NCBI GenBank assembly: GCA_010094045.1
Contig: ML986751.1
Coordinates: 20,965 to 84,964, forward strand
Length of the DNA stretch: 64,000 nt
Reading direction: 5' to 3'
From: Lojkania enalia
Taxonomy: Eukaryota; Ascomycota; Dothideomycetes; Pleosporales
Below are positions 63,139-64,000 of this stretch, one piece after another (the first letter of the stretch is position 1; every line of letters starts with the position of its first letter). The position numbers and the translations under genes are program-made. The notes under the pieces are model-generated. The model did no database searches, was not told the origin of the DNA, and saw nothing but the letters and a program-made list of their open reading frames with translations.

Positions 63139-63417
63139 TATAACGATGCAAAGAAATCGTTCTATAAAAAGCTTTATATACAACCTTATCTTAAAGCTTT
63201 TTACTTATCTTATCCTACCCCTAGCTCCGCCTCTTTTCCCTTCTATATATAGTTATATACTCCCTTATAAGTAGCTTAATAGTTCTTCTATATCCTTTTA
63301 TATAAGGCCTATAAGTATTAATAGAATTTCTAGGTCTCTAAACTCCTATATACTTTTATATACCTCTAAGTAGATTCGTACTATATTTAGACCTATTATC
63401 TTATCTATACTATTATA
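63139..63417 (+). repeat. 5' LTR of the second Gypsy A copy (279 bp)
   Basis: Same length and edges as the LTRs at 34167-34445 (inverted) and 44427-44705. It keeps GATGCAAAGAAATCG, so it is less RIPed than the copy at 34 kb. Confidence 0.85.
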
Positions 63418-64000
63418 TTATATAGAAGAATTTAATACTACTAATAATAGCCTCTTTAATAATATTGTATTAATTGTTTATTTAACTATATTTAAGTTTA
63501 AAATATACCCGATTTAGTTTAAATTATAATACTTATATACTATTATATTAAATTATTTAGTTATCTAGACAGAATTTTAAAGACCTTTTATTAATTAAAG
63601 CTTTTAAGTTTAAAACTTTTTATCTTCTATAATTAGAATTGCTTTTAGAAAAGCTGTATAGAGTATACTTAGGTAGAAACTTAGAGACTACTAATAACCT
63701 ATTAGAATTAGAGGTAACCGCTAATATCTAACTATAATTTACCTTCTAATTTCTATACTAGAATCGATATATATATAAATTATAATAAGAGTAAACTTCT
63801 ATCTACACGTGTAGAATAACTATTACCTTTTATAAGGGGTCCTATAATAGGCGGACCCCTCTCTATAGGGCTAGTAGTAAAGAATATATCTAATTCGGAG
63901 GAAAATTAGAGTAAACTAACTCTTAAGAAATAAATTATAATTTTATAAGAGGAGATTATACGCTTAATATAATAGAGAACTATTAGTCTTAATTAACCTC
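63139..64000 (+). mobile_element. Gypsy A, second copy, plus strand, cut by the window end
   Basis: A 279-bp LTR (63139-63417, TATAACGATGCAAAG...CTATTATA) is followed by 583 bases matching, in reverse orientation, the leader of element A at 33585-34166. Shared landmarks include GGGGTCC...TAGGCGGACCCC near 63836-63860 and AATTAACCTC at the end. Only the LTR and the 5' leader are inside the window. Gag should begin just beyond 64000. Confidence 0.8.

Noticed and set aside
1..64000. tRNA, rRNA or other RNA genes.
   Set aside because: No cloverleaf with consensus A and B boxes or rRNA-like segment was recognised; weak TA-rich hairpins are expected from composition.

Overview
The window looks like a sub-telomeric or other repeat-rich compartment of a filamentous ascomycete (Pezizomycotina). 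Most of it is saturated with C-to-T and G-to-A changes of the repeat-induced point mutation (RIP) type: CA and TG dinucleotides are nearly absent, TA and TAG are everywhere, and old reading frames are still legible except that Gln and Trp codons have become TAG or TAA. The fungal assignment rests on this signature, on a HET-NACHT-WD40 gene, on RecQ-like helicase genes with an orsD (DUF3505-like) N-terminus, and on Ty3/Gypsy and Fot1/pogo elements. I cannot name a genus. Almost all genes here are dead; the only clearly intact protein gene is a small secreted cysteine-rich protein near the right end.

Left part (1-18475): a tandem array of about eight cassettes of about 1.55 kb. Each has a shared leader, a more variable central reading frame and a short minisatellite. 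A 6.2-kb element with >1-kb terminal inverted repeats (4210-10440, flanked by TA) interrupts one cassette and carries a RIP-degraded HET-NACHT-WD40 cell-death gene.

Middle (18476-30535): a head-to-tail array of an orsD/RecQ-like helicase gene. Three copies stop at the N-terminal half (two with an exact 2397-bp period), one is only a 5' stub, and the rightmost is nearly full length. RIP damage falls from left to right. A 425-base assembly gap follows (30536-30960).

Right part (30961-60399): a deep nest of transposons. A DNA transposon (tail at 60137-60399) was entered by Gypsy element B1. B1 was hit by Gypsy A in its pol gene, and its LTR was hit by Gypsy C (38339-44838, which holds a solo LTR of A) and by a Fot1-like element (44895-59771). 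The Fot1-like element was split by Gypsy B2 (46348-59347), and B2 was split by Gypsy D (49384-54887). Matching LTR lengths (279, 303, 539 and 202 bp) and target duplications (CTTAG, CTAAT, AAGTA/GAGTA, AAATC, TA) fix most boundaries. All this was read by eye.

Right end (60400-64000): less mutated sequence with the secreted-protein gene (61349-62122), a Tc1/mariner relic just downstream, and a second copy of Gypsy A in the opposite orientation running off the window.
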